A DNA stretch of 13,554 nucleotides from Candidatus Omnitrophota bacterium (lineage in GTDB: Bacteria > Ratteibacteria > UBA8468 > MWAK01): the NCBI GenBank assembly GCA_018829455.1, contig JAHJUB010000153.1:1-13554 (forward strand), written 5' to 3'. The notes under the pieces are model-generated. The model had not been told where the DNA came from and ran no database searches. It saw nothing but the letters and a program-made list of their open reading frames with translations. Within the stretch, counting starts at the first letter, position 1. Each line of letters starts with the position of its first letter. Made by a program: the position numbers and the translations under genes. Shown here one piece after another: positions 12,748 through 13,554 of this stretch.

Positions 12748-13554
12748 TCACGACACTCCTTGATGCACCCCGAAACACATCTGTAGTTTAGTGCCTGGGA
12801 AGCACACTTCCATCCGATTAAGCATCTCACATATAGCTGCAATAACTTTGCTGCGGTGTTTCGAACTAAGCGACATCAAGGTCACCCGCAACTTGTCTTT
12901 ACCAATCTCCAGGTCTGCAGGACACTGAAGTGCACTGGTTATCAATGTTCGTCCCTCCTGGTCAGCTCGGGCATAATGAGGCCGCACCAACGCCAGCAGG
13001 TCACTCTCGGCCTGATACGCAACCATCTTTATGCAGTTGGTAAGGTGCTTACGCTCTCCCGATAACCGGACCATAGGCTCTCCGGCAAGATCTTTGACTT
13101 CAATCCGCTTAGGCATCTGGTTATGACGGGATTGAAGAATCTCAATTTGCTTTTGTAATTCTCGTATCTGCCCTCTCAGTTCACCATATGCAATCTTGAA
13201 TCCGCGGATTGTCGGCCTTTTCCCTTCCTTATTATCTATTGCCGCCCTCCCATAGATTGCTTGCATCCCCTTGAGTTTGGCGCGGAGCGCCGTCAATTCC
13301 TTCTTGATCTTCCGGCTCTCGGGGTTGGGTACCAACCGCTGAGGATCTTCAGGCTCGGATTTGTAATCCACCAGTGCATCAAGCGCATACTCCTCACGAA
13401 GATATTTCAAAAAATTCTCCTGCCGCCACCGCTCAAACATCCGATAGGCCAGCACCACGGCCGGCAAATCCAAGCGGCTGGTCACAATAGGGGTTTGGTG
13501 ACCGCCTGGGCACAATCGGGTTATCTGACGTAGGCGCAGTCTCCCCTTTAGCAA
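12748..13554 (-). CDS. Transposase-like protein, C-terminal 268 residues (5' end outside the window)
   Basis: The frame is open at the window edge, so the start is missing. The visible part opens with TPIVTSRLDLPAVVLAYRMF and ERWRQENFLKYLREEYALDA. This recalls the end of a DDE transposase catalytic core, where a conserved Y-x2-R-W-x2-E-x2-F/FK block carries the last acidic residue. A long charged helical stretch follows (about 80-145, KKELTALRAKLKGMQAIYG and RGQIRELQKQIEILQS), probably coiled coil, and then a globular tail. I do not recognise the IS family, and no terminal inverted repeat was found after the TGA at 12748-12750. It could be a domesticated or stand-alone relative. Confidence 0.6.
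   Translation of the reverse strand: MLKGRLRLRQITRLCPGGHQTPIVTSRLDLPAVVLAYRMFERWRQENFLKYLREEYALDALVDYKSEPEDPQRLVPNPESRKIKKELTALRAKLKGMQAIYGRAAIDNKEGKRPTIRGFKIAYGELRGQIRELQKQIEILQSRHNQMPKRIEVKDLAGEPMVRLSGERKHLTNCIKMVAYQAESDLLALVRPHYARADQEGRTLITSALQCPADLEIGKDKLRVTLMSLSSKHRSKVIAAICEMLNRMEVCFPGTKLQMCFGVHQGVS

Noticed and set aside
12717..12842. Longer cupin reading frame starting at 12842
   Set aside because: It overlaps the end of the transposase-like gene, adds Cys-rich sequence unlike a cupin, and ignores the strong ribosome site before the ATG at 12716.

Overview
The window reads as chromosomal DNA of an uncultured, diderm-like bacterium of roughly balanced base composition. Genes are tightly packed on both strands and most are housekeeping. 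No rRNA or tRNA gene is visible, so the phylum cannot be fixed. The mix of MetW, single-chain LarC, a divergent RNase HII-like protein and very abundant GTAG-type palindromic repeats fits candidate-phylum genomes recovered from metagenomes (the PVC/Omnitrophota neighbourhood is a guess only).

Plus strand, left to right: the 3' end of metW (1-231); a divergent RNase HII-like gene (393-1361); yajC (1489-1806); larC (1827-3107); a signal-less papain-like protease (3114-3992); and rsmA/ksgA (4692-5513). Minus strand, read from the right edge: the C-terminal part of a transposase-like gene, a small cupin, ligA, an MBL-fold (glyoxalase II-like) hydrolase, xerD, an exported metallophosphoesterase, a BrnT/BrnA toxin-antitoxin pair, and eno. 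rluB (3982-4671) lies alone on the minus strand. It overlaps the protease gene end to end and diverges from rsmA across only 20 bp.

Most genes are single functions rather than one pathway. They cover methionine synthesis, Sec translocation, LarA nickel-cofactor maturation, rRNA modification, glycolysis, DNA replication/repair and chromosome-dimer resolution. The one clear accessory module is brnTA. It is AT-rich, has a consensus promoter with 17-bp spacing that would give an almost leaderless toxin mRNA, carries an inverted repeat suited to autoregulation, and sits directly upstream of eno.

The most striking feature is the non-coding layer. Nearly every gap between genes holds short palindromes flanked by the tetranucleotide GTAG, either singly (REP-like) or as inverted pairs with GTAG at both outer edges (BIME-like). 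At least four families can be told apart. This is the architecture known for REP elements mobilised by RAYT/TnpA-REP Y1 transposases, although no RAYT gene lies in the window. These repeats intrude into genes. A 25-bp copy sits in frame inside xerD. The C-terminal tails of LarC, RsmA and LigA are repeat-encoded. The stop codons of eno and ligA are the TAG of a GTAG edge, and that of the metallophosphoesterase gene is a degenerate version. Four genes start 10-11 nt after a repeat edge with no Shine-Dalgarno sequence.
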